Of a stretch of DNA of 64,000 nt, positions 34,913 through 43,411 are shown piece by piece. Below the pieces are notes generated by a model. That model saw only the letters and a list, made by a program, of their open reading frames with translations. It was not told the origin of the DNA and ran no database searches. Numbering within the stretch: the stretch's first letter is position 1; each line of letters begins with the position of its first letter. Source of the DNA: Larkinella arboricola (GTDB taxonomy: Bacteria; Bacteroidota; Bacteroidia; Cytophagales; Spirosomataceae); NCBI RefSeq assembly GCF_003259745.1, contig NZ_QLMC01000001.1, positions 930,001 through 994,000 of the forward strand, in the 5' to 3' direction. A program made the position numbers and the translations under genes.

Positions 34913-36232
34913 ATGTTTGAAAATCTTCAGGATAAGCTGAATCAGGCCTTCAAAACCCTCAAGGGGCAGGGCCGGATTACCGAAATCAACGTGGCCGCGA
35001 CCGTGAAGGAAGTGCGCCGGGCACTGACGGATGCCGACGTTAACTACAAGGTTGCTAAAGAGGTGACCGACCGTGTTAAAGAAAAAGCCCTTGACCGCAA
35101 AGTACTGATTGCCGTTGAACCGGGCCAGTTGTTTGTCAAGATCGTTCAGGAGGAGTTGACCGAACTGATGGGCGGTGAGGCCCAGAACATCAACCTGAAA
35201 GGTGATCCGGCCATTATTCTGATCGCAGGTTTGCAGGGTTCGGGTAAAACCACATTCTCGGGTAAACTGGCCTCTTATCTGAAAAAGCAGGGCCGTAACG
35301 TGCTGCTGACGGCCTGCGACATCTACCGCCCGGCGGCTATCGACCAGTTGAAAGTGCTGGGTGAGCAGGTTGGCGTGGAGGTGTATGCCGAACCGGAAAA
35401 CAAAAATGCCGTTGAGATTGCGCAGCACGCCCTGGAACACGCCCGCAAGACCAATAAGAAAGTGGTCATTGTCGATACCGCGGGTCGTCTGGCCGTTGAT
35501 GAGGTGATGATGACGGAGGTGGAAAACCTCAAGAAGTCGCTGAATCCGGCCGAAACGCTGTTTGTGGTTGACTCCATGACGGGGCAGGATGCGGTCAACA
35601 CGGCCAAAACCTTCAACGAACGGCTGAATTTCGACGGGGTGGTACTGACCAAACTGGACGGTGACGCCCGGGGTGGGGCCGCGCTTTCGATTCGGGGCGT
35701 GGTGCAGAAGCCAATCAAGTTCATCAGTACGGGGGAGAAAATGGAAGCGCTTGATGTCTTCTATCCCGATCGGATGGCCAGTCGGATTCTGGGCATGGGT
35801 GACGTGATTTCACTCGTGGAGCGGGCGCAACAGGCTTTCGACGAAGACGAGGCCAAGCGCATCAGCGCCAAAATGCGGCAGAACAAATTCGATTTCAACG
35901 ACTTCCGCGGGCAATTGCAGCAAATCAAGAAGATGGGGAACATCAAAGACCTTATCGGCATGATTCCGGGTATGGGCAAGATGATGAAGGACGTTAACAT
36001 CGACAACGATTCGTTCAAACCCATTGAAGCCATTATTGGGTCCATGACACCCAAAGAACGCGAACGGCCCGAGATCATCGACGGCAACCGCAAGAAACGC
36101 ATTGCCAACGGAAGCGGTACGTCCATTCAGGAAGTAAACAACCTGCTGAAACAATTTGACGAGATGCGGAAGATGATGAAGAAAATGAATCAGATGCAGT
36201 CGTCGGGCAAACTCAGCAAAATGATGAAGTGA
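34913..36232 (+). CDS. ffh: Signal recognition particle protein Ffh
   Basis: The 439-residue GTPase binds signal sequences on nascent membrane proteins together with 4.5S RNA and targets ribosomes to FtsY. In order: N domain (1-90), G domain with the P-loop GLQGSGKTTFSGKL (near residue 107), DTAGRLAVDE and TKLDGDARGG, and the methionine-rich M domain from about 300 with PGMGKMMKDVN and a C-terminal MRKMMKKMNQMQ. It is complete and of normal length. It is transcribed alone from a promoter whose leader is a long hairpin element, with a strong terminator after the stop. Confidence 0.98.
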   Translation: MFENLQDKLNQAFKTLKGQGRITEINVAATVKEVRRALTDADVNYKVAKEVTDRVKEKALDRKVLIAVEPGQLFVKIVQEELTELMGGEAQNINLKGDPAIILIAGLQGSGKTTFSGKLASYLKKQGRNVLLTACDIYRPAAIDQLKVLGEQVGVEVYAEPENKNAVEIAQHALEHARKTNKKVVIVDTAGRLAVDEVMMTEVENLKKSLNPAETLFVVDSMTGQDAVNTAKTFNERLNFDGVVLTKLDGDARGGAALSIRGVVQKPIKFISTGEKMEALDVFYPDRMASRILGMGDVISLVERAQQAFDEDEAKRISAKMRQNKFDFNDFRGQLQQIKKMGNIKDLIGMIPGMGKMMKDVNIDNDSFKPIEAIIGSMTPKERERPEIIDGNRKKRIANGSGTSIQEVNNLLKQFDEMRKMMKKMNQMQSSGKLSKMMK

Positions 36233-36257
36233 GCCGGTTGACGGTGGCTATAAAAAT

Positions 36258-36290
36258 AAGGAAGGGCGGGGATCATCCCCGCCCTTCTTT
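36258..36290. terminator. Bidirectional terminator between ffh and the S41 protease gene
   Basis: GAAGGGCGGGGAT and ATCCCCGCCCTTC form an exact stem at 36261-36287 with short T-runs on both sides, between two convergent genes. Confidence 0.88.
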
Positions 36291-36305
36291 GGTTTAGTCC
36301 TGCTT

Positions 36306-37997
36306 TTATTTCTGGGAGGTATAACTTCCCCGCTCCAGATTCCGGGCCTGCGGGAAGAGCGTGAGTGCTTTTCGGTACGTTTCATCGTTTTCCGAGAGCA
36401 TTTCGAAGAACTCGTTGTTGAGCCCATCGCGGTGGCTTTTCCGCCATACATTCTGCGCGATATACGCCTTTAGCTGCGTCTGAATGTATTTTTTCGAACG
36501 CTTGAATTCCGCTTCGTTAAACTTGATGCCCTGCGCCGTGGCGTCGTCGGTAAGCCGTTTCAGCATGGCATCCGTGATGACAAAGCTTTTCTTGTAGCTT
36601 GCAAAGCCGTCTTTCTCCAGTTGTTTGCGGTGATCGTTGGCGTACTCCATCGCCTGCTCCCGCACAATGTTCTTGTTGAACAACTGAATCAGGTATTTGG
36701 TCATGAACATCGTGTCGCGGGGCACAAAGACGTCGGGCGTAATTCCTCCCGCACCGAATACCGGCCGTCCACCCGTGGTTTTGAACTTGTATTTCTCGTT
36801 GTTCTTGATGCTGTCGGCTACGTAATATTCACCGTTTTTCGAGCGGGCTTCCAGTTCTTTTTCGTAGTCTTCGCCATGACCCGCCGTATACGGTTTTTGG
36901 ATGCTCCGACCGCTCGGCGTGTAATACCGTGAAATGGTCAACCGCAGCTCCGAACCGTCAGACAGCGTCACCGGCATTTGTACCAGTCCTTTGCCAAACG
37001 ACCGCCGACCGACGATCAGCGCCCGGTCGTGATCCTGCAACGCTCCGGCCACAATCTCCGACGCCGACGCACTTCCTTCGTCCACCAGCACGATCAGCGG
37101 GCCGTCTTCAAACTGACCGGCGATCCGGGCTTTGGTCTGGCGGTCGTAGCGGTCATCTTTCCCGTCGGTGTACACCAGCAGTTTATCGCCGGAAATAAAT
37201 TCGTCGGCCAGACTCGTTGCCTTGTCCATATAGCCGCCGGGGTTGTTGCGCAGGTCGAGTAGCAACTGGCTCATTCCCTGCTCTTTCAGTAGCGCTAGGG
37301 CCTTCTTAAATTCATCGTAGGTGGTTTCCGAGAAGCGGTTTACTTTGATGTAACCCGTTTTGTCATCGATCATGTACGACGCATCCACCGAATAGGTCGG
37401 AATCCGGTCCCGCCGAACCGTAAAGGTCAACGGTTTTTTCTCACCTTTCCGCAGAATAGCGAGTTTCACCTCTGTGCCTTTTTTGCCACGCAGCATTTTG
37501 AAAACCAGCGCATTGTCGAGCTTGCTGCCGGTCATTTCCGTATTATCAACCTTGATGATCTTGTCACCGCTCAGAATACCGGCGTGTTCCGACGGACCGC
37601 CCGCCATCGGCGTCACAACATACACGGTATCTTTATAAATGTTGAATTCGACGCCAATACCGTCAAAACCGCCTTCGAGCTGTGTCCGGGCGGCCACGGC
37701 ATCCTGCGGGTTCATATACGTGGTGTGCGGGTCGAGTTTCTCCAGCATTTTGGAGATCGAATAATCCACCAGTTCCTCCGTATTGACCGAATCCACATAG
37801 TTGTTTTCGATCAGTTGCAGCACCTCCTTAAACTTGGAATAGCCCCGTCCGATGTTGTTGAGGCTTTTGCCGCCCCCAAAAAACGTAGCGCCGATCAACA
37901 CGCCGGCTGCCAGCGTAATTCCCAGAAGCATGGGCAACCGCACAGTCGCCCTGGGGTTGTTAATTTTTTCGTTTTCAGGTTCTTTCGTCATAAACAT
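36306..37997 (-). CDS. S41 family C-terminal processing peptidase (CtpA-like)
   Basis: Starting at ATG 37997 (a GTG two codons upstream is possible) the product has 563 residues. A signal anchor (RLPMLLGITLAAGVLIGATFF) is followed by a PDZ domain (about 80-180, GGFDGIGVEFNIYKDTVYVV) and the peptidase domain. The Ser-Lys dyad is seen as DEGSASASEIVAGAL and RSFGKGLVQMP, and the substrate groove contains DLRNNPGGYMDKA. A C-terminal helical part of about 150 residues follows. Such periplasmic proteases trim or degrade proteins by their C-termini. It is complete and faces ffh convergently. Confidence 0.95.
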   Translation of the reverse strand: MFMTKEPENEKINNPRATVRLPMLLGITLAAGVLIGATFFGGGKSLNNIGRGYSKFKEVLQLIENNYVDSVNTEELVDYSISKMLEKLDPHTTYMNPQDAVAARTQLEGGFDGIGVEFNIYKDTVYVVTPMAGGPSEHAGILSGDKIIKVDNTEMTGSKLDNALVFKMLRGKKGTEVKLAILRKGEKKPLTFTVRRDRIPTYSVDASYMIDDKTGYIKVNRFSETTYDEFKKALALLKEQGMSQLLLDLRNNPGGYMDKATSLADEFISGDKLLVYTDGKDDRYDRQTKARIAGQFEDGPLIVLVDEGSASASEIVAGALQDHDRALIVGRRSFGKGLVQMPVTLSDGSELRLTISRYYTPSGRSIQKPYTAGHGEDYEKELEARSKNGEYYVADSIKNNEKYKFKTTGGRPVFGAGGITPDVFVPRDTMFMTKYLIQLFNKNIVREQAMEYANDHRKQLEKDGFASYKKSFVITDAMLKRLTDDATAQGIKFNEAEFKRSKKYIQTQLKAYIAQNVWRKSHRDGLNNEFFEMLSENDETYRKALTLFPQARNLERGSYTSQK

Positions 37998-38169
37998 ACT
38001 CACGGACTAAAGGTCGTGTTTTCATTTAACTGGCTTTGTCATTCACCTTCTTTACGGACGAAGCCCGCCCGTCTCGGACTATAGGGACGCAACTTCTGCA
38101 TAACGTAAAATAACCGGTAAATTGTTTGCCGGATTCTTAATGAAAGATACGTAATTTATTCTGACTCTC

Positions 38170-40212
38170 CTACTTGACCAATAAATCTGATTTTAGGGTA
38201 TCCGCCAGTTGAATGTATGTATCGAGGGCCGATGGATTCCGGAGGGTGTCTGGGTTGGCAACGCGTTCGGGCGACGCCCCCATCAGGATTTTTTTTACCG
38301 GCATTTCGACTTTTTTGCCGCTGATCGTGTACGGTATTTCGGGTACCTGATAAATGATATCGGGAACGTGCCGGGGGCTATACTGCGTCCGGAGTGCCTG
38401 CCGGATCGGTTGGGCCGTAGCCTCATCCAGTTCCGTTGCCTGCCGGTTCGGGGCATCCTTGAGTACGACAAACAGGGGCATGAAATACCGTCCGCCGTGA
38501 AGCTCCAGACAAACCACCAGGCTGTCGGCTACCTGCGGAAGGCTTTCAACGGCACTGTAGATTTCGCTGGTTCCGATCCGAACCCCGTCGCGGTTGAGGG
38601 TGGCGTCGGAGCGGCCGTAGATGATGACGGTTTTGCGGTCGGTAATTTTAATCCAGTCGCCGTGTCGCCAGATGCCTTCGTACTGCTCAAAATAACTGGC
38701 TTTGTAGCGTTGGTGGTCGGGGTCGTTCCAGAAATACACCGGCATCGACGGCATGGGTTCCAGAATTACCATTTCGCCCAGTTCGTTCCGTACCGGCAAC
38801 GCGTTTTCATCAAATGATTCGAGCTTACAGCCCAGCATCCGGCACTGGATTTCGCCTTCATACACCGGCAGGAGCGGACACCCGCCAACAAACCCGCTGC
38901 ATACATCGGTGCCACCGCTGAGCGACACGAGCCAGACATTTTTTTTGACCGATTCATAAACCCAGCGGAATCCTTCGGGCGGCAAGGGCGAACCCGTTGA
39001 ACCAATGGTTTTCAGATGCGCCAGTTTTGAATGGCCCGTGAAAGATACCCCCGCCCGCATACAGGCCAGCAGGTAAGCCGCTCCCGCGCCAAAATGGTTG
39101 ACTTTTGCCCGCTCGGCCAGGTTCCAGAGTACGTCCATATCCGGGGAAACCGCTGAACCGTCGTAAAGCACCAGCGTCGCGCCGGCCAGCAGCGAGGCCA
39201 CCGAATAATTCCACATCATCCAGCCCGTGGTCGAATACCAGAAATAACGGTCGCCGGGCTGCACATCCTGGTGTAAGGACAGTGCCTTCAGGTGTTCGAG
39301 CAGGCAACCGCCGACACTGTGGGTAATGGCTTTGGGTTTGCCCGTGGTGCCCGACGAAAATAAAATCCAGATCGGATGCTCAAACGGTACGGGTTCGAAT
39401 GCCAGGGGAGCAATGGGGATGGTTTCCAGCACGGTATTCCACGAAATGGCTTTGTTGCGGGGACTGGCCGGCGGCTCAAAGGAGGGATTCAGGTACGGTA
39501 TCCAGACCACTTTCTTTACTGTCGGCAGGGCGCTCTGCAAGTCACTCAGCGCGTCGGTTTTATCAATTTCCTTGCCGCCGTATACGTAACCGTCGATGGC
39601 AAACAGAACTTTGGGTTCAATGGGCCGGAACCGGTCGATGATGCTGGCCGTACCGAAATCCGGTGAGCAACTCGACCAGACAGCGCCCACGCTGTTGGTG
39701 GCCAGAAACGCCACGACGGCTTCCGGAATGTTGGGCAGGACCGACACCACGCGGTCGCCGGGCTGGACACCGTTCTGGCGTAGAAATTCGGCTACCGAAG
39801 CTACCTGCTGCTCCAGTTCCGACCAGCTCAGGGATTTCAGCGGGCTTCGTTCGGATTGGTAAAGAAGAGCCGGACGTTCGTTGGTTTTATTGCGAAAAAT
39901 GTGTTCGGCGTAGTTCAGCGTAGCGCCCGTAAACCAGCGGGTACCAATCTGGCCGGAAGCCGGTTTTTCGATCACTTCCTGGTAGTCATCGTGGCAGATC
40001 ACATTAAAAAACTGCCAGATGCTCAGCCAGAAATCTTCCAGATCGGTGGTCGACCAGTCCCAGAGATCGTGATAGTCGCGGAAATACAGTCCTTTTTTGA
40101 CAAACAGCCAGTCCAGATACCGTTTCATCTGGGAGGATTCGATGAACCGCCGGTCGGGTTTCCAGAGCGGTTCTTTGCGTTCAGCGTGTGTGGGGATGTG
40201 TTCAGAGGCCAT
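38170..40212 (-). CDS. Acetoacetate-CoA ligase
   Basis: From ATG 40212 (MASEHIPTH) the product has 680 residues. It belongs to the ANL adenylating superfamily, acetoacetyl-CoA synthetase branch: N-terminal WLFVKKGLYFRDYHDLWDWS, the P-loop WILFSSGTTGKPKAITHS (near residue 285), WMMWNYSVASLLAGATLVLYDGS and the C-terminal TLNRDGVRIGTSEIYSAVE and PYTISGKKVEMPVKK with the catalytic lysine. It activates acetoacetate to acetoacetyl-CoA in the cytosol, for ketone-body or fatty-acid metabolism. Its upstream region is shared with the divergent rluB-like gene. Confidence 0.94.
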   Translation of the reverse strand: MASEHIPTHAERKEPLWKPDRRFIESSQMKRYLDWLFVKKGLYFRDYHDLWDWSTTDLEDFWLSIWQFFNVICHDDYQEVIEKPASGQIGTRWFTGATLNYAEHIFRNKTNERPALLYQSERSPLKSLSWSELEQQVASVAEFLRQNGVQPGDRVVSVLPNIPEAVVAFLATNSVGAVWSSCSPDFGTASIIDRFRPIEPKVLFAIDGYVYGGKEIDKTDALSDLQSALPTVKKVVWIPYLNPSFEPPASPRNKAISWNTVLETIPIAPLAFEPVPFEHPIWILFSSGTTGKPKAITHSVGGCLLEHLKALSLHQDVQPGDRYFWYSTTGWMMWNYSVASLLAGATLVLYDGSAVSPDMDVLWNLAERAKVNHFGAGAAYLLACMRAGVSFTGHSKLAHLKTIGSTGSPLPPEGFRWVYESVKKNVWLVSLSGGTDVCSGFVGGCPLLPVYEGEIQCRMLGCKLESFDENALPVRNELGEMVILEPMPSMPVYFWNDPDHQRYKASYFEQYEGIWRHGDWIKITDRKTVIIYGRSDATLNRDGVRIGTSEIYSAVESLPQVADSLVVCLELHGGRYFMPLFVVLKDAPNRQATELDEATAQPIRQALRTQYSPRHVPDIIYQVPEIPYTISGKKVEMPVKKILMGASPERVANPDTLRNPSALDTYIQLADTLKSDLLVK

Positions 40213-40310
40213 ATTATAAATCAAACTCGTAATTCTGGAATATTCTGAATCGTTTCGGACGAAATTATGTTCCGTTTCAGAACAAAGTCAGAATATATAC
40301 GAAAATACGC

Positions 40311-40318
40311 TAACTTTG
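40311..40318 (+). promoter_or_regulatory. Candidate -7 box of the pseudouridine synthase gene
   Basis: TAACTTTG fits TAnnTTTG, 83 bases before the start codon at 40401. The -33 element is unclear. Confidence 0.5.
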
Positions 40319-40400
40319 CAGCCCATTTCAGAGGCCGTTTCGGAACTGGCTGAAAATCAATTTAATCTATACAGACTACAGTAGTGATACTGCAACTTTT

Positions 40401-42230
40401 ATGAGCAAAAGGAGAGAAGAATCAACAGGGCGCCGGGAAGGCCCGACAGGAGGAGCGGGGCGTCCTGATTCAGCCAATAAATTCTACAGCAAATTTAATA
40501 AAGACGCCGATCGTCGGGACGATTTTCGCGGGGAAGAACGCCGGGAGCGCAGCTTCGACAAACCGCGTGGAGAACGTTCGCCCGACAGCCGACGTCCATT
40601 CGACAATAACCGTTCCCGTAATGATGCCCCACGCGGTGGCCGCTTCGAGGGCGGAGGACCCCGCCGGGATTTTGACCGTCCGCGCGAATCACGCGACGAC
40701 AACCGGGAACCCCGCCGGGATAACGACCGTTTCCGTCGGGATGACAACCGGGACAACCAGAGCAAGCGCTTTGAAGGCGCGGGTGGCCGTCGTGATTTTG
40801 GCGGATCGCGTTCCAACAGAGACGAGGACAGAGGATTTCGCCGGGATGATCGGGACTCTGGAGACCGTGGCAACGCGGGACGCCCCCGTTTCGAACGGAA
40901 TGATGACCGTGGAGAACGCAGCGGCCGTTTCGAAGGCGGAGGGCCGCGTCGGGAGTTTGATCGCCCGCGCGAATCGCGCGATGGCAACCGGGAACCCCGC
41001 CGGGATAACGACCGATTCCGTCGGGATGACAGCCGGGAAAGCCGCGGAAATCGCTTTGGTAATTCGGAATCGCGCGAAGACCGCTTTGGCGGAGAGCGAT
41101 CGTATGGTGACCGCTCACGGAATACGGATGCTCGCTCTGACCGCCGGGACAATCGTTTTGGCAGCGAGCGCAGCTACAGCGACCGTTCAGACCGTAGCCG
41201 TGATACCGGCTCCCGCGACCGGCGCGATGAGCGTCCGAGTTTCGAGCGGCCACGTCGGGATGACCGCCCGTCACGCGATGAGCGTCCCTCGCAGTTTGGA
41301 CGTTCGCGCCGGGATGAGGGGGATGAAACCTTCCGGCGCAAGGTAGAAGACAGCCGGGAGCGTCAGGTGGGTCGTTCACAGGCTCCGGAATACGATCTCG
41401 ATAAAATGAAAGCCAAAGCGTTTGGCGGTCGGGATTCGCGCGACAAAAAAGGGAAAAAACCGGGTCGGGGTCAGGCTGGTAACAGAGGCCGCAGCGAGTC
41501 GGCTTCGCACGATGAGGATTCGGGGTTGATTCGCCTGAACCGGTACATTGCCAACTCCGGGATTTGTTCGCGCCGGGATGCTGACGAATTGATTGCCCAG
41601 GGTGACGTGAGCGTCAACGGAAAAGTGGTTACCGAGATGGGTTACAAAGTGCAGCCCACGGATGTGGTCAAATACGGTACCCGGGTGTTGAATCCGGAGA
41701 AAATGACCTACGTGCTGCTGAACAAACCAAAAGATTATATCACCACCACCGACGATCCGAACGACCGCAACACGGTAATGGATCTGGTGGCAGGCGCTAC
41801 TCCGTACCGGATTTATCCGGTAGGGCGTCTGGACCGCAATACGACCGGCCTGCTGCTGCTGACGAACGACGGCGAACTGGCTGAAAAATTGACGCACCCG
41901 TCGAACGAGGTTAAAAAAGTATATCAGGTAGAAATTGATAAACCGATTACCGACGAGCATTTCGAAGCGATTCGCGCCGGGTTTGAACTGGAAGACGGGT
42001 TTGTTAAGCCCGATGATTTAGGTATTGTAACGCCTGATGCTCAGGTGATTGGTATTGAGATTCACAGCGGGCGTAACCGGATTGTCCGCCGGATGTTCGA
42101 GCATTTTGGCTATGAAGTCACGAAGCTGGACCGCACGGTTTATGCCGGGTTAACCAAAAAAGAACTGCCGCGCGGTTCGTGGCGGTATCTGGACGAAAAA
42201 GAAGTGATTCGGCTTAAATTCTTGCTGTAA
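40401..42230 (+). CDS. rluB: RsuA/RluB-type pseudouridine synthase with long Arg/Asp-rich N-terminus
   Basis: The 609-residue protein has two parts. Residues 1-365 are low-complexity and rich in Arg, Asp, Gly, Ser and Phe, with repeated phrases such as FEGGGPRRDFDRPRESRD and NREPRRDNDRFRRDD. Residues 370-609 are the enzyme: an S4 RNA-binding domain (LIRLNRYIANSGICSRRDAD) and the catalytic domain with the active-site Asp in YPVGRLDRNTTGLLLLTNDG and SGRNRIVRRMFEHFGYEV. RluB modifies 23S rRNA near U2605; RsuA or RluF identity is not excluded. Bacteroidota members often have charged tails, but this one is very long and would be disordered. Confidence 0.92.
   Translation: MSKRREESTGRREGPTGGAGRPDSANKFYSKFNKDADRRDDFRGEERRERSFDKPRGERSPDSRRPFDNNRSRNDAPRGGRFEGGGPRRDFDRPRESRDDNREPRRDNDRFRRDDNRDNQSKRFEGAGGRRDFGGSRSNRDEDRGFRRDDRDSGDRGNAGRPRFERNDDRGERSGRFEGGGPRREFDRPRESRDGNREPRRDNDRFRRDDSRESRGNRFGNSESREDRFGGERSYGDRSRNTDARSDRRDNRFGSERSYSDRSDRSRDTGSRDRRDERPSFERPRRDDRPSRDERPSQFGRSRRDEGDETFRRKVEDSRERQVGRSQAPEYDLDKMKAKAFGGRDSRDKKGKKPGRGQAGNRGRSESASHDEDSGLIRLNRYIANSGICSRRDADELIAQGDVSVNGKVVTEMGYKVQPTDVVKYGTRVLNPEKMTYVLLNKPKDYITTTDDPNDRNTVMDLVAGATPYRIYPVGRLDRNTTGLLLLTNDGELAEKLTHPSNEVKKVYQVEIDKPITDEHFEAIRAGFELEDGFVKPDDLGIVTPDAQVIGIEIHSGRNRIVRRMFEHFGYEVTKLDRTVYAGLTKKELPRGSWRYLDEKEVIRLKFLL
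40645..41040 (+). repeat. Internal coding repeats encoding Arg/Asp-rich units
   Basis: The stretch encoding FEGGGPRRxFDRPRESRDxNREPRRDNDRFRRDD occurs twice, at about 40645-40750 and 40930-41035, with very similar DNA. It indicates a duplication of about 100 bases inside the disordered tail. Because of the biased composition, several frames on both strands stay open here. Confidence 0.75.
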
Positions 42231-42252
42231 TCAACTTTTCCTTTGTCCTGGT

Positions 42253-42290
42253 AAAAAAACAGGGCCTCACTCAGTGAGGCCCTGTTTTTT
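42253..42290. terminator. Bidirectional terminator
   Basis: ACAGGGCCTCACT and AGTGAGGCCCTGT form a stem flanked by A and T tracts, between the convergent pseudouridine synthase and REC-HPt genes. Confidence 0.92.
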
Positions 42291-42346
42291 TGTCTGTTTT
42301 CAACGTTGCCGTTCCGTATAAGTGGAGAAGAAACAAAGAAGTAACG

Positions 42347-43096
42347 CTACCTGTTGTCCACCTCGTCCAATGTTTTCAGGCCGACTGCAATCTCGCCAAA
42401 CAGAATCGTCAGTTTTTCGCGGATTTCATCGTCGGGCAGGGCGGGGTTTCGTTCCAGTTTTTTTAGTTCGGCGGCCAGTCCGAGCATGGCTATTGAATTA
42501 AGCGAGGAGCGAAATCGGTGGGCAACCCGATCAAACTCCTCCCGGTTTTGCTGTTCGAGTGCATTGAACAGCGCCTGCCGATTGTTCGGGAGTTCGTTTT
42601 TAAAGAAATCGATTAACTCATTCAGTAACTCGCTGCTGCCCCCCGTCATTTCTTCCAGATAGGCCCGATCAATGACGGGCGGCTTTTGCTCTTTCTCCGG
42701 TAAAAACCGCTGTAACACGGCTTCAAGGCGTCTTTTTTGAACTGGTTTTGACAGGAAATCATTCATGCCAGCGGCCAGACAGCGGGGCCAGGCATCAAAT
42801 TCCGGGTTAGAAGTAACCGCTACAATCGGAACTGTAAGCTGGAGTTGCTCCCGAATCATCCTTGTAGCCATCAGACCATCCATAACCGGCATCTGGATAT
42901 CCATAAGTACAAGATCGACCGTTTCCGTTTTCAGGAAGTTAACAGCCTCCAATCCATTATTGACTACTGCATTCGAAATACCGTATTTGCGAAGCAGGGT
43001 CGACAGAAATGCCTGGTTAATCAGATTGTCTTCAACAATCAGCACCTGACCAGCCAGTTCAGTACTTGGGGGTTGTTGTAAATTTGGAAAACTCAT
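42347..43096 (-). CDS. Receiver-HPt phosphotransfer protein
   Basis: The 249-residue protein combines a receiver domain (about 15-135) and a histidine phosphotransfer domain (about 150-245). The receiver has the acidic pair in VLIVEDNLINQAFL, the phospho-Asp in LVLMDIQMPVMDG and the Lys in NDFLSKPVQKR. The HPt domain carries the His in FDRVAHRFRSSLNSIAMLG. It lacks an output domain, so it likely shuttles phosphate between the neighbouring hybrid kinase and other receivers. It is transcribed divergently from the hybrid kinase gene, across a 315-base gap. Confidence 0.92.
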   Translation of the reverse strand: MSFPNLQQPPSTELAGQVLIVEDNLINQAFLSTLLRKYGISNAVVNNGLEAVNFLKTETVDLVLMDIQMPVMDGLMATRMIREQLQLTVPIVAVTSNPEFDAWPRCLAAGMNDFLSKPVQKRRLEAVLQRFLPEKEQKPPVIDRAYLEEMTGGSSELLNELIDFFKNELPNNRQALFNALEQQNREEFDRVAHRFRSSLNSIAMLGLAAELKKLERNPALPDDEIREKLTILFGEIAVGLKTLDEVDNR

Positions 43097-43411
43097 GATG
43101 AATTCCTGACAAATGGCTTTTCATAGATTTTAAGGCAACAGTACAACTTTTCGGGGATTTTATGTCTGATAATTAGGATTAGTTACTACTTTTAGAGAAT
43201 TTCTTTAAAGATACTATTATACAAATACAGTAACAAGGAGCGGTACGGTTTTTGCCCTCTCGATAGGAATAGTGGCCCTTTTACCACACGAATCACGGCT
43301 TCAGGTGGTGATTCGGTATGCCGGGAATAATCTTAAATTAGTTACAGATAATTTAGGGGGCCAATTTGCATAAAATTTCAATTTATTGCTATCGTCTCCA
43401 GCTTCAGACGT
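43097..43411. other. Gene-free 315-base divergent region
   Basis: This A+T-rich region separates the divergent REC-HPt and hybrid kinase genes. I see no open frame, RNA or strong inverted repeat in it; it should hold promoters for both directions, but no full consensus match stands out. Confidence 0.6.

Noticed and set aside
40484-41379. Long open frames on the minus strand and in a second plus frame across the Arg/Asp-rich tail
   Set aside because: They are produced by the biased codon composition of the rluB-like tail; their translations are low-complexity and lie entirely opposite a supported gene.
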